From: JAWXTP01 sp044433415
GTDB lineage: Bacteria > Bacteroidota > Bacteroidia > Bacteroidales > Rikenellaceae
DNA: 13,932 nucleotides
Assembly (NCBI GenBank): GCA_044433415.1
Contig: JAWXTP010000074.1
Location: forward strand, 1 to 13,932
Direction of reading: 5' to 3'
Below are positions 1 through 7,117 of this stretch, one piece after another. Below the pieces are notes generated by a model. That model was not told the DNA's origin and made no database searches. It was given only the letters and a program-made list of their open reading frames with translations. Position 1 is the first letter of the stretch. Each line of letters begins with the position of its first letter. A program made the translations under genes and the position numbers.

Positions 1-21
1 CGTAAATTATTTGAAAAATAA
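1..21 (+). CDS. Possible C-terminal tail of a plus-strand gene cut by the window edge
   Basis: Frame 1 reads R-K-L-F-E-K and then TAA at 19-21. A strong hairpin with a T-run begins ten bases later (31-75), which is how the end of a real gene usually looks. Only six codons are visible, so the product cannot be named. If real, it is convergent with rny. The call rests only on the position of the stop codon relative to the terminator. Confidence 0.35.
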   Translation, partial: RKLFEK

Positions 22-30
22 AAAGTAGAA

Positions 31-75
31 AAAAAAGCGACTATCGTAATTTAATTTTATGATGGTCGCTTTTTT
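31..75. terminator. Bidirectional intrinsic terminator
   Basis: The arm 31-45 (six A then GCGACTATC) pairs with 61-75 (GATGGTCGC then six T): 15 pairs with one G-T wobble and a 15-nt AT-rich loop. Because the A-run and T-run flank the GC core on both sides, the hairpin ends in a U-tract in either direction. It can serve both the gene that seems to end at position 21 and the RNase Y transcript arriving from the right. Confidence 0.85.
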
Positions 76-339
76 ATTTGTTAATATACGGCTAATTTGG
101 GATGCTTACAAATCATTCCAGACTTTTAGGATTCTGTCAGACTCTGATAATGGATTTTAAATGTTTAGCGTCCACGATTGTCCGCTTTTTCCAAGAATGG
201 CTTAGATTTTTTGCGTTTTTCGGAAAATTAAGCGGAGCAGCCTTGAGGGCTGTGAGCATTGATTTTTCGGAAAAGGTGAAAAATGTAGGCCGTTATTGGG
301 AAAAGCCTTCCCGAACTCACCGAAACGAAAACCAAGTCC
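76..339. other. Intergenic stretch downstream of rny; weakly supported 81-codon ORF
   Basis: No recognisable gene. A plus-strand ORF (102-347) could encode 81 residues rich in F, R and K, but it overlaps the rny stop codon, begins just after a terminator, has no visible promoter, and matches no family I know. Structure is present: TCCGCTT (181-187) is inverted at 230-236, CAGCC/GGCTG forms a small hairpin at 238-252, TTTTTCGGAAAA occurs twice (near 216 and 264), and GGGA/TCCC brackets 298-312. These features suit a degenerate dispersed repeat or a structured 3' end better than a protein gene. Confidence 0.4.
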
Positions 340-1875
340 CTACTTAGCGTAGCTTATTGAACGAGTTTCACGTATCACGGTTATCTTAACCTGGCCTGGG
401 TAAGTCATCTCGTCCTGGATTCTCTTAGCGATATCATGAGAAAGAAGGTCAGCTTCTCCGTCAGTAATTCTATCGCTACCCACGATAACTCTAAGTTCGC
501 GACCAGCTTGTATAGCATAAGTTTTAAGTACTCCAGGGTAAGCTAATGCTAGGTCTTCCATTTCTTTAAGACGTTTAATATACGACTCTACAACTTCACG
601 TCTAGCACCAGGTCTAGCACCTGATATAGCATCACAAACTTGTACTATAGGAGCAATAAGAGAAGTCATTTCTATCTCGTCGTGGTGAGCACCAATAGCA
701 TTTACCACTTCAGGTTTTTCTTTAAATCTCTCAGCGAATTTCATACCTATGATAGCGTGAGGTAATTCTGGTTCATCATCTGGAACCTTACCTATATCAT
801 GAAGAAGACCTGCACGACGAGCTAATTTAGGGTTAAGACCAAGTTCAGCAGCCATGATACCTGAAAGGTTAGCCACCTCGCGAGAGTGTTGAAGAAGGTT
901 CTGACCGTAAGAAGAACGATATTTCATCTTACCAATAAGTCTTATAAGTTCCGAGTTAAGACCGTGAACACCAAGGTCTATAGCTGTTCTCTTACCTACT
1001 TCTATTATCTCTTCTTCGATTTGTTTTTGTACTTTCGACACAACCTCTTCAATACGAGCAGGGTGAATACGACCGTCAGTCACTAATTGGTGAAGCGCTA
1101 GACGAGCAATCTCACGTCTTACAGGGTCGAAACCTGAAAGTATGATAGCTTCTGGAGTGTCATCAACGATAATCTCTACACCTGTAGCAGCCTCTAGAGC
1201 ACGTATGTTACGACCTTCACGACCGATGATACGACCTTTCACTTCGTCAGAGTCTATGTTGAATACTGTTACTGAGTTTTCTATAGCAGATTCTGTAGCT
1301 ACCCTTTGAATAGTCTGAACAACGATACGTTTAGCTTCTTTCTGAGCAGTCATTTTAGCTTCATCAATGATATCATTAACATAAGTGATAGCCTCACTTT
1401 GAGCTTCATTTTTCATTGACTCTATAAGGATATTTTTAGCTTCTTCAGAACTTAGTCCACCAATTTGTTCTAGCTTTTTGATTTCTTGTTCTTGAAGACG
1501 TACGTATTCTTCTTTTTCTTTAAGAGTTTCTTCTTGAAGTTTTGTTAACTTAACTTTGCTAGCTTTCATCTCAGAAGTAGAGTTTTCAAGCTCAGCTAAT
1601 CTTTGGTTTACGGTGTTTTCTTTTTGTTTAGTTTTGTTTTCAATTTGAGAAATTCTGTTGTTTCTGTCACTTACAATTTTCTCGTGCTCCGCTTTAAGTT
1701 GTAAAAAGCGTTCTTTAGCTTGTAAGATCTTTTCTTTCTTGATCATTTCTCCTTCATTCTCAGCCTCTTTAAGTATTGCAGCACTTCTTGCAGCAATGAT
1801 TTTTGAGGTGACAAGATATGAAGCAACTGTCGCTATAATAGCTAAAACGACAACTATTGCTATTCCTAATACCAT
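340..1875 (-). CDS. rny: Ribonuclease Y
   Basis: Membrane-anchored endoribonuclease that starts decay and processing of many mRNAs. The 511 residues match the family's usual length. An N-terminal hydrophobic helix (about 3-22) is followed by a long charged coiled coil (about 35-135), a KH RNA-binding domain (about 208-270, with GRIIGREGRNIR at 214-225) and an HD phosphohydrolase domain. In the HD domain H330, the pair H359-D360 in LLHDIGK, and H397-H398 are the expected metal ligands. Nothing is missing or truncated. The start is ATG with the hydrophobic segment immediately after it. It is the last gene of the unit coiled-coil protein, zapA, 6S-like RNA, rny. I find no TAnnTTTG box in the gap just upstream, so it may be reached by readthrough past the RNA or by a non-canonical promoter. 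It probably ends at the terminator at 31-75. Confidence 0.97.
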   Translation of the reverse strand: MVLGIAIVVVLAIIATVASYLVTSKIIAARSAAILKEAENEGEMIKKEKILQAKERFLQLKAEHEKIVSDRNNRISQIENKTKQKENTVNQRLAELENSTSEMKASKVKLTKLQEETLKEKEEYVRLQEQEIKKLEQIGGLSSEEAKNILIESMKNEAQSEAITYVNDIIDEAKMTAQKEAKRIVVQTIQRVATESAIENSVTVFNIDSDEVKGRIIGREGRNIRALEAATGVEIIVDDTPEAIILSGFDPVRREIARLALHQLVTDGRIHPARIEEVVSKVQKQIEEEIIEVGKRTAIDLGVHGLNSELIRLIGKMKYRSSYGQNLLQHSREVANLSGIMAAELGLNPKLARRAGLLHDIGKVPDDEPELPHAIIGMKFAERFKEKPEVVNAIGAHHDEIEMTSLIAPIVQVCDAISGARPGARREVVESYIKRLKEMEDLALAYPGVLKTYAIQAGRELRVIVGSDRITDGEADLLSHDIAKRIQDEMTYPGQVKITVIRETRSISYAK

Positions 1876-1981
1876 TGTGTTATTATTGTTTATTAATATT
1901 ATTAAATAAGTGTAATTTTTTTAAAGTAATTTTCTATAAAAGGATTTTAGGTTATCATTATTCCTCTTTAGAATTGTATAC

Positions 1982-2035
1982 AGGTAACTTTTAAAGGGGA
2001 GTTCTAGAAGTTACCTTCAATTATTAGAACTCCCC
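1982..2035. repeat. Short palindromic element copy with two interleaved hairpins
   Basis: GGGGAGTTCT (1996-2005) is perfectly inverted as AGAACTCCCC (2026-2035). A second perfect stem, AGGTAACTT (1982-1990) with AAGTTACCT (2008-2016), interleaves with it. The two stems could therefore form an H-type pseudoknot or exclude one another. On the minus strand the outer end reads GGGGAGTTCTAATAATTG, identical over 18 bases to one end of the large palindrome at 7345-7508, so this is a short member of the same family. It lies between the U-tract of the 6S-like RNA and the rny start. Confidence 0.7.
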
Positions 2036-2043
2036 ATAAAAAA

Positions 2044-2242
2044 ATCCCGCTGAACTTCCTAATGTTTTGTTGTCGAAAACTTCATAAAAGTATTCATAGA
2101 GTAGCCGAATATCATCAAACGTCCAACGTCTCATAATGAGAACCATTACTGGTTAAGGCCTGTTTTGCTATATTCGAGATGTTGCTCAAATAGGAAAAAG
2201 ATTGTTAAGTTTCGCAAACTGATTAGAAAATCCACGCGGGAT
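2044..2242 (-). ncRNA. ssrS: Probable 6S RNA
   Basis: 6S RNA binds the housekeeping RNA polymerase holoenzyme and mimics an open promoter. Read on the minus strand, about 199 nt are closed by ATCCCGC at the 5' end (2236-2242) and GCGGGAT at the 3' end (2044-2050). Further stems pair UUCUAAU with AUUAGGA and CGAAACUU with AAGUUUUCG. A large unpaired middle section follows, and then CGAAUAU pairs with AUAUUCG to close an apical region with small hairpins (AACCAGTAATGGTT). One long rod with a central bubble is the 6S shape. A run of seven A on the plus strand (2038-2044) gives a U-tract at the 3' end. Placement directly downstream of zapA is classical for 6S RNA in many bacteria. I saw no clear promoter at its 5' end, so it may be processed from the zapA transcript. 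It was recognised by structure and location, not by alignment. Confidence 0.72.
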
Positions 2243-2348
2243 GAATTTATCTTTAATATGTAAAGAACCTGTGTGTTAATGTGAGTTAAATTGCTTTATC
2301 TCATGTAAGTAATAGTGTTAAGAGTATATATTTTATCACTGTTTATTA

Positions 2349-2648
2349 CTAAATATTATGTTGACTTTCGTCATATCCATCATCAATTATCTCAGAAAGT
2401 TCACTTAATTTTGTGTTTATAAGTTCATTTTCCTTCTTGCTATTGTCTTTAAAATTAATAACATACGATTCCACAGCTATCATCGCAAGGCAGTCTACAG
2501 CATCAAGAGTGCCTATTTTGATGTATTCAGCATATTTAGTATCAACAACTTTTGCGGCTTTACGAAACACATGTTCATCTTTGTAGTCGATATTGAAGGT
2601 ATACTCTTTACCTGCAATTTTAACCTTTATTTTATATTTCTTAGCCAT
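2349..2648 (-). CDS. zapA: Cell division protein ZapA
   Basis: ZapA is a small cytoplasmic protein that bundles FtsZ protofilaments and stabilises the Z-ring. With the start chosen here the protein has 99 residues and begins MAKKYKIKVKIAGKEY, the usual beta-rich ZapA N-terminus. A helical middle follows (DEHVFRKAAKVVDTKYAEY), then a hydrophobic helix with ALCLAMIAVES-type composition and a charged C-terminal helix. An in-frame ATG six codons upstream (2664-2666) is open but would add MFKFST, which is atypical, so the later ATG at 2646-2648 is preferred. Neither has a clear Shine-Dalgarno sequence, as expected for this phylum. The gene sits about 90 bp downstream of a coiled-coil protein and just upstream of the 6S-like RNA. 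Confidence 0.9.
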   Translation of the reverse strand: MAKKYKIKVKIAGKEYTFNIDYKDEHVFRKAAKVVDTKYAEYIKIGTLDAVDCLAMIAVESYVINFKDNSKKENELINTKLSELSEIIDDGYDESQHNI

Positions 2649-2740
2649 TGTTGAAAATTTAAACAAATAAAAATTAACGGAAATTCTTTAAATTCTTTAA
2701 ATTTAATCAATTTTCCTTAAGATGTCTAATGTGTTACTCC

Positions 2741-3034
2741 TTAATCTTTGTTAATAAGAGCTATGCAGTCGTTAATCTCCCGCAAGATTTTTTTCACTTT
2801 AGCCTTAGCTTCTTTACGGTCTTCTAAAGATCCGTTAAGACTATTTGCTAGTGAGAGCACCTCAATTTTTTCATTTAAGGCTTTAACCTTCTGCTTAAGC
2901 TCAAAATTTTCTTTGCTTAATCTACCATTTACTTCTCCACTATTTTCAAGTCTTTTTTTAAGACTGCTATTTTCTTTAAGAAGATTTACAATCTTAATTT
3001 TTATATGTTCAACTAATTCAAAATTGTTAATCAT
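2741..3034 (-). CDS. Small coiled-coil protein upstream of zapA
   Basis: 97 residues with no signal peptide or membrane segment. Residues about 6-65 are a leucine- and charge-rich coiled coil (LLKENSSLKKRLEN, ENFELKQKVKALNEKIEVL). A short variable link follows, then a second helix ending REINDCIALINKD. The last motif resembles a C-terminal signature I associate with small proteins encoded before zapA in Bacteroidales, but I cannot verify this. It is probably the first gene of the unit driven from the box at 3163-3170. Size, coiled-coil character and pairing with zapA recall ZapB, the ZapA partner of gammaproteobacteria. Sequence homology to ZapB is not evident, so the division role is inference from context. 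The ATG start is the only plausible one before the coiled coil. Confidence 0.85.
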   Translation of the reverse strand: MINNFELVEHIKIKIVNLLKENSSLKKRLENSGEVNGRLSKENFELKQKVKALNEKIEVLSLANSLNGSLEDRKEAKAKVKKILREINDCIALINKD

Positions 3035-3085
3035 AATTTAAACTCACTAATAGTTTAGAAGAAAACAATAAATAATCTAAAACAA

Positions 3086-3156
3086 ATTTCTATATTCGAA
3101 TTTTAAAGGAAAACCTTCAAAATTTAAAATAGTTAAAAGTAGTTTTAGAAGTTCAC
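3086..3156. repeat. Degenerate copy of the palindromic element in the 5' leader of the zapA unit
   Basis: The plus strand contains TTTTAGAAGTTCAC (about 3143-3156), close to the end TTTAGAAGTTCCC of the better copies. An AT-rich core with TTCGAATTTTAAA precedes it. AATTTTAAAGG (3099-3109) pairs imperfectly with CCTTCAAAATT (3114-3124) to make a central hairpin. The outer left end is not recognisable. It begins about 8 bases after the -7 box, so it would be transcribed as leader RNA. Confidence 0.4.
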
Positions 3157-3162
3157 TTTATA

Positions 3163-3170
3163 CAAAGTTA
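3163..3170 (-). promoter_or_regulatory. -7 box of the coiled-coil/zapA/6S/rny unit
   Basis: On the minus strand this reads TAACTTTG, an exact match to the Bacteroidota TAnnTTTG box. It is about 130 bp upstream of the coiled-coil gene and downstream of the rimO stop. The -33 region is T-rich without a clean TTTG. Transcription would start near 3156-3158. Confidence 0.55.
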
Positions 3171-3205
3171 TGTTTTTTTATTTAATATAAAAAATTATAA
3201 CTTAA

Positions 3206-4507
3206 TTATTTTTCAACAATTTTACCATATAACTCATACGTATCTGAATTATAGATTTTTGTCAAATAAAAATTCCCTATCTCTATTTCTTCTGAATAAT
3301 CGATAAGAATTTCTGTGTCAACCTCTGGTGAATCAAATTCACTTCTTCCAACAAAGTAACTATCTTCTAAACGGTCAATAATAACTTTTAGTGTTTTACC
3401 TATGAAACTTTCATTACGTGCAGCAGAGATATCTGCTTGATAACGCATAATCTCAGCCACTCTAGCTTCTTTTTCTTCAAAGCTAAGGCTATCATCGTAT
3501 TTCTCAGCGGAATGCGTACCCTCTTCTTCTGAGTAGGCAAATACCCCCATGCGGTCAAATTTGTTTTTTATCACAAATTCTCTAAGTTCTCCAAACTCTT
3601 CGTCGCCTTCGCCAGGGTGTCCTGCTATCATAGTAGTCCTTAGTGCAATGTTAGGAATTTCAGCTCTTAGCTTATCTATAAGTTCCTGAGTTTTCTCTAA
3701 AGTTATGCCACGGCGCATCATGCTAAGCACTTTTGTTGAGGCATGTTGAAAAGGTATGTCAAGATATTTACATATTTTATCTTCATCGCGCATAGCTTCT
3801 ATAACATCCTGTGGGAAGTGAGCAGGGTAGGCGTAGTGAAGTCTTATCCATTCTATGCCTTCAATTTTGCATAACTTGCGAAGTAGTTCACCGAGTTTAC
3901 GTTCTCCGTAAAGGTCTAGTCCGTAATATGTGGTATCTTGAGCAATTACTAGAAGTTCTTTAACGCCTTTTTGTGCTAACATCTCAGCTTCTTTCAACAG
4001 GTCTTCCATAGGTACAGAGATATGCTTACCACGAATTAAAGGAATAGCACAGTAGCTACAACCCCAGTTACAACCTTCTGAGATTTTAAGGTATGCAAAG
4101 TGTTTTGGAGTTGTAAGGACACGTTCTCCAACAAGATCTGTTTTGTAGTCCCCTCCTACAGCTTTAACGATATCTTCTATATTTGTAACACCGAAAAAAG
4201 AATCTACTTCAGGAAGTTCAGCTTCTAAATCTGGTTTGTAACGTTCACTAAGACATCCCATTACAAAAAGATGGTCTATTAGACCTTCATTTTTAGCGTG
4301 AGCATATTGAAGTATAGTTTCTATAGATTCTTCTTTAGCATCGCCTATAAATCCACAAGTGTTAATGATAACTACTTTAGCATCTAGTGAGTCAGAGTCA
4401 TATACAACTTCAAAGCCATTGTTTTTTAGCTGAGCTAATAAATATTCAGAATCTACAGTATTTTTTGAGCACCCTAAGGTAATGATATTAATTATTTTCT
4501 TTTTCAA
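3206..4507 (-). CDS. rimO: Ribosomal protein uS12 methylthiotransferase RimO
   Basis: Radical-SAM enzyme that adds a methylthio group to the conserved aspartate of ribosomal protein S12. The 433 residues are full length. The N-terminal MTTase domain carries the auxiliary iron-sulfur ligands C13 (LGCSKN), C51 and C85. The radical-SAM motif is C146-NWG-C150-SY-C153, preceded by LKISEG. A TRAM-like C-terminal domain covers about 368-432. LGCSKN and CAIPLIRG favour RimO over its relative MiaB. The start codon is TTG (4505-4507): the reading frame is closed upstream by TAA at about 4529-4531 with no ATG or GTG in between, and MKKKIINIITLGCSKN is the expected N-terminus. It lies 124 bp after ftsY with no -7 box between them, so ftsY-rimO is probably one operon, a pairing I associate with Bacteroidales. 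Confidence 0.96.
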   Translation of the reverse strand: MKKKIINIITLGCSKNTVDSEYLLAQLKNNGFEVVYDSDSLDAKVVIINTCGFIGDAKEESIETILQYAHAKNEGLIDHLFVMGCLSERYKPDLEAELPEVDSFFGVTNIEDIVKAVGGDYKTDLVGERVLTTPKHFAYLKISEGCNWGCSYCAIPLIRGKHISVPMEDLLKEAEMLAQKGVKELLVIAQDTTYYGLDLYGERKLGELLRKLCKIEGIEWIRLHYAYPAHFPQDVIEAMRDEDKICKYLDIPFQHASTKVLSMMRRGITLEKTQELIDKLRAEIPNIALRTTMIAGHPGEGDEEFGELREFVIKNKFDRMGVFAYSEEEGTHSAEKYDDSLSFEEKEARVAEIMRYQADISAARNESFIGKTLKVIIDRLEDSYFVGRSEFDSPEVDTEILIDYSEEIEIGNFYLTKIYNSDTYELYGKIVEK

Positions 4508-4541
4508 TGTTATGTAATATAGGTTTTGTTAAATCCTTTGA

Positions 4542-4561
4542 TTAAAGCTAAGGAGCTTTAA
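4542..4561. repeat. Perfect 8-bp hairpin in the rimO leader
   Basis: TTAAAGCT (4542-4549) and AGCTTTAA (4554-4561) form an 8-bp perfect stem with a 4-nt loop, 34 bases before the rimO TTG start. It has no U-tract, so it is not an obvious terminator. It may act as an intercistronic processing or translation-control hairpin. Confidence 0.5.
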
Positions 4562-4577
4562 AAATGTGTGAATAAAT

Positions 4578-4606
4578 CTAAGGGGAACTTCTAGCTCACC
4601 CCTAAG
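4578..4606. repeat. Hairpin after ftsY with one element-like end
   Basis: CTAAGGGG (4578-4585) pairs with CCCCTAAG (4599-4606) with one mismatch around a 13-nt loop. The left arm continues as AGGGGAACTTCTAG, the end sequence of the dispersed palindromic family. It lies 26 bases after the ftsY stop. No U-tract follows on the minus strand, so it would at most partly terminate or would stabilise the ftsY 3' end. Confidence 0.55.
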
Positions 4607-4631
4607 ATTATATGGTAGATGTATATTTCTT

Positions 4632-5591
4632 TTATAAATCTTCCTTAAATAGAGCGTTGACAAATTCCTTAGCGTTAAATTCTTGAAGATGGTCTATACC
4701 TTCACCCACGCCTATATATTTAACAGGAATTTTAAACTGGTCAGAGATACCTATCACCACGCCACCTTTAGCAGTACCGTCAAGTTTTGTGATAGCTAGA
4801 GAGTTTACATTTGTTGCAAGAGTAAACTGCTTAGCTTGTTCATAGGCATTTTGTCCTGTAGAGCCATCAAGTACAAGCATCACCTCATGCGGAGCATCAG
4901 GAATAACCTTCTGCATTACATTTTTAATTTTTGTAAGCTCATTCATAAGGTTTATCTTATTGTGAAGTCTACCTGCTGTATCTATAATTACTACATCGGC
5001 ATCTTCTGCTACAGCAGATTTTAGAGTGTCAAAAGCCACAGATGCAGGGTCAGAACCCATAACCTGCTTAACAATTCTAGCGCCAGAACGTTCTGCCCAT
5101 ACACCTAACTGTTCTATAGCAGCAGCTCTAAAAGTATCAGCAGCGCCAAGTACCACTTTCTTGCCTTGTGAGGTAAGTTGAGCGGCTATTTTACCTATAG
5201 TAGTAGTTTTTCCAACACCATTAACACCTACAACCATAAGTACGTAAGGCATACCATTTTGACGAGGGTAGTTTATACTTTCTGGAGATTTATCCTTTAA
5301 TAGAGAAGATATTTCGTCTTTCAGTATAGAGTTTAACTCAGTAGTGTTTACATATTTATCTCTTGCAACACGTTCTTCAATTTTCTCTATGATTTTAAGA
5401 GTAGTATCTATTCCAACATCAGAAGTCACTAGTACTTCTTCAAGAGAGTCTAGTACTTCTTCGTCAACCTTAGACTTGCCAACAATAGCACGTGACAACT
5501 TTGTGAAGACATTAGTAGAGGTTTTCTGAAGTCCCTGTTCTAGGTCTTCTTTTTTCTCTTTTTTACTTTTAAATATATCAAAAAATCCCAT
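4632..5591 (-). CDS. ftsY: Signal recognition particle receptor FtsY
   Basis: SRP-receptor GTPase that delivers ribosome-nascent chain complexes to the Sec translocon. The 319 residues comprise a short charged N-terminus (MGFFDIFKSKKEKKE), a helical N domain (about 25-105) and an SRP-type G domain. Motifs visible are P-loop GVNGVGKTTT (122-131), ADTFRAAA (151-158), DTAGR (204-208), TKLDG (268-272) and the closing GVGEG (294-298). The long acidic A domain of the E. coli protein is absent, as is common outside Proteobacteria. A TAnnTTTGCA-type box lies about 115 bp upstream. In the Bacteroidales genomes I recall, ribosomal protein genes rpmB and rpmG stand upstream of ftsY; here an accessory ATPase does. 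Confidence 0.97.
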   Translation of the reverse strand: MGFFDIFKSKKEKKEDLEQGLQKTSTNVFTKLSRAIVGKSKVDEEVLDSLEEVLVTSDVGIDTTLKIIEKIEERVARDKYVNTTELNSILKDEISSLLKDKSPESINYPRQNGMPYVLMVVGVNGVGKTTTIGKIAAQLTSQGKKVVLGAADTFRAAAIEQLGVWAERSGARIVKQVMGSDPASVAFDTLKSAVAEDADVVIIDTAGRLHNKINLMNELTKIKNVMQKVIPDAPHEVMLVLDGSTGQNAYEQAKQFTLATNVNSLAITKLDGTAKGGVVIGISDQFKIPVKYIGVGEGIDHLQEFNAKEFVNALFKEDL

Positions 5592-5700
5592 AAGCTGAGG
5601 TTATATAGTTTAAATATATGTTATAAAATTATTTATTGTTAACATCTCTGTTTTCTGTATATCAGTTGATTGTTAATCAAATGTGTTAACAATTAATATG

Positions 5701-5708
5701 CAAATATA
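5701..5708 (-). promoter_or_regulatory. -7 box of ftsY-rimO
   Basis: The minus strand reads TATATTTG followed by CA, an exact TAnnTTTG box in its common extended form. The predicted start near 5694 would leave a leader of about 100 nt. The -33 position does not show TTTG. The leader holds GTTAAC palindromes (5638-5643 and 5683-5688) and an inverted TTGATT/AATCAA pair, which could be operator-like but are not assigned. Confidence 0.5.
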
Positions 5709-5756
5709 CTATAATTTTTTTTATTAGCTGATATAAATTTAGTTAAAGTTAACTTT

Positions 5757-5822
5757 TACCATTAAACTTTGGTTTGGAATTTTAAAATTCGAAAGTCTTA
5801 AAATCTAGTTTTTAGAAGTTCT
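5757..5822. repeat. Palindromic element copy downstream of the ATPase gene
   Basis: The plus-strand stretch TTGGAATTTTAAAATTCG, then GAAAGTCTTAAAATCTAG and TTTTTAGAAGTTC parallels 7150-7196 position by position with a few substitutions. The core GAATTTTAAAATTC (5777-5790) is a perfect 14-bp palindrome. The left end is degraded: AACTTTGGTTTGG replaces AACTGGTTTTGTTTG and the GGGGAGTTCT terminus is missing. It begins 11 bp beyond the ATPase stop codon, in the same orientation as the copy before the ATPase start. Confidence 0.75.
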
Positions 5823-5832
5823 TTTTGCAGTC

Positions 5833-7104
5833 TTATTCTTTCAAGCAACCAATAGGAACTATGTATATTCCATCATTTCTACGATAAGCATAGTCGCCAG
5901 TAGCAGTAAGTACCATTTTGAAGCTCGGCTCTTTCATCTTTGAGGTGTCTATTTTCTTAGTAAAGGCGTTAAGTGTTTTAGCACCATCTTCAATTGCCTT
6001 GTCTCCTCCTAACTTTATCTCAATGAGTCCATAACTACCATTACGCAGATGAATAACAGCATCACATTCTAAACCATTCTTATCTCTATAATGGTAGACG
6101 CTCCCACCCAAATACTCAGCATATACTCTTAAGTCTCTAACGCACAATGTTTCGAATAGAAAACCAAAGCTCTTAAGATCATTAATTAAGTCTTGCGGCC
6201 CAAGACCAAGTGCAGCACAAGCTATTGAAGGGTCGACAAAATATCTCGTATCAGAAGTTCTAACGGCAGTTTTAGAACGCAAGTTAGGACTCCAAGCCTT
6301 CATGTCCTCAATCACAAAGATTTTCTTTAGTGCCTGAATATAAGAAGAAATAGTTTGTTCACTTATAACATCTACCTCGTTGGCACTAATATCCTCGCCT
6401 ATCACAGTAAGAGTAACTTGGCTTCCTTGATGCCTAGCGTAAGAGCGCATAAGTCTTTTAGCTCTTTCCTCGTCACGACTAACGTTATCAACCCTAGATA
6501 TATCCGATTTCACAACAGCATCAAGATAGTCGTAAGCCTGTTCTAAAGCAATATCCTCTCTCATATCAATAGCATCTGGCCAACCGCCACGACAAGTGAG
6601 GTATGCAATATCTATAAGAGATAAACTATTAACAGCAGCTATATCTTTTGCTTCTGTAAATAGTTCTTCCAAACTAACACTACCGTTTGATTCTCCCGAT
6701 TCACTAAGTGACATAGGTCGCATAGTCAGCCACGCAAATCTGCCTGTTCCAGTATGCTGAATATCCTCAGTTGAGGCTGGAACAGCCGAGCCAGTTAATA
6801 TAAAATGCCCTACGCCCTTCCTGTGGTCTACCTCAAAACGAATAGCATCCCATATTTTTGGGGCAATTTGCCATTCATCAATTAAACGTGGTGTTTCTCC
6901 GTTAAGTAAAAGCTGAGGATTAATTTCAGCTAGGCTTCTATTTTGTCCCACTTTATTTGGAGATGCCATATATAAGATACTTTTAGCAACTTGTTCAGCA
7001 GTTGTTGTTTTCCCGCACCACTTAGGCCCTTCAATTACTACAGCACCTTTGCCTAACAACTTCTTTTCCAATATTAAATCGACTGTTCTTTTTCTATATG
7101 CCAT
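5833..7104 (-). CDS. AAA_14/DUF4143 family ATPase with nuclease-like C-terminus
   Basis: The 423 residues start at ATG 7102-7104. An N-terminal P-loop domain has Walker A GPKWCGKTTT (26-35), Walker B-like PRLIDEWQ (72-79) and a sensor-like ILTGSAVP (102-109). The C-terminal DUF4143 region (about 200-420) contains GFLFETLCVRDLRVY and a PD-(D/E)XK-like signature: E346-C-D348 then E362-I-K364 in GLIEIKLG. The nuclease-like residues look intact. These proteins are widespread, often multicopy and of unknown function; DNA binding or a toxin-antitoxin/defence-like role has been suggested for relatives but is not shown here. An open frame continues 45 codons upstream to 7239, but that stretch crosses the predicted -7 box (7215-7222) and a repeat copy (7118-7200), so the inner ATG is preferred. 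Repeat copies flank the gene closely on both sides, suggesting acquisition. Confidence 0.88.
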   Translation of the reverse strand: MAYRKRTVDLILEKKLLGKGAVVIEGPKWCGKTTTAEQVAKSILYMASPNKVGQNRSLAEINPQLLLNGETPRLIDEWQIAPKIWDAIRFEVDHRKGVGHFILTGSAVPASTEDIQHTGTGRFAWLTMRPMSLSESGESNGSVSLEELFTEAKDIAAVNSLSLIDIAYLTCRGGWPDAIDMREDIALEQAYDYLDAVVKSDISRVDNVSRDEERAKRLMRSYARHQGSQVTLTVIGEDISANEVDVISEQTISSYIQALKKIFVIEDMKAWSPNLRSKTAVRTSDTRYFVDPSIACAALGLGPQDLINDLKSFGFLFETLCVRDLRVYAEYLGGSVYHYRDKNGLECDAVIHLRNGSYGLIEIKLGGDKAIEDGAKTLNAFTKKIDTSKMKEPSFKMVLTATGDYAYRRNDGIYIVPIGCLKE

Positions 7105-7117
7105 AATATATTCTTTT

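Noticed and set aside
886..1909. Plus-strand ORFs inside rny (886-1086 and 1658-1909)
   Set aside because: They are antisense to a complete, motif-bearing RNase Y gene, have no family resemblance, and no promoter is visible.
2684..2705. Repeated AAATTCTTTA upstream of zapA
   Set aside because: Two 10-bp copies in very AT-rich leader sequence are too little to call a regulatory or mobile feature.
2748..3041. 97-codon plus-strand ORF opposite the coiled-coil gene
   Set aside because: Its Ser/Leu/Phe-rich translation is what the complement of a Lys/Glu/Leu coiled coil produces; the minus-strand gene has operon context and a promoter.
5638..5755. GTTAAC palindromes upstream of ftsY as replication-origin boxes
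   Set aside because: They do not match DnaA boxes, and the neighbourhood has no dnaA, gidA or parAB genes.
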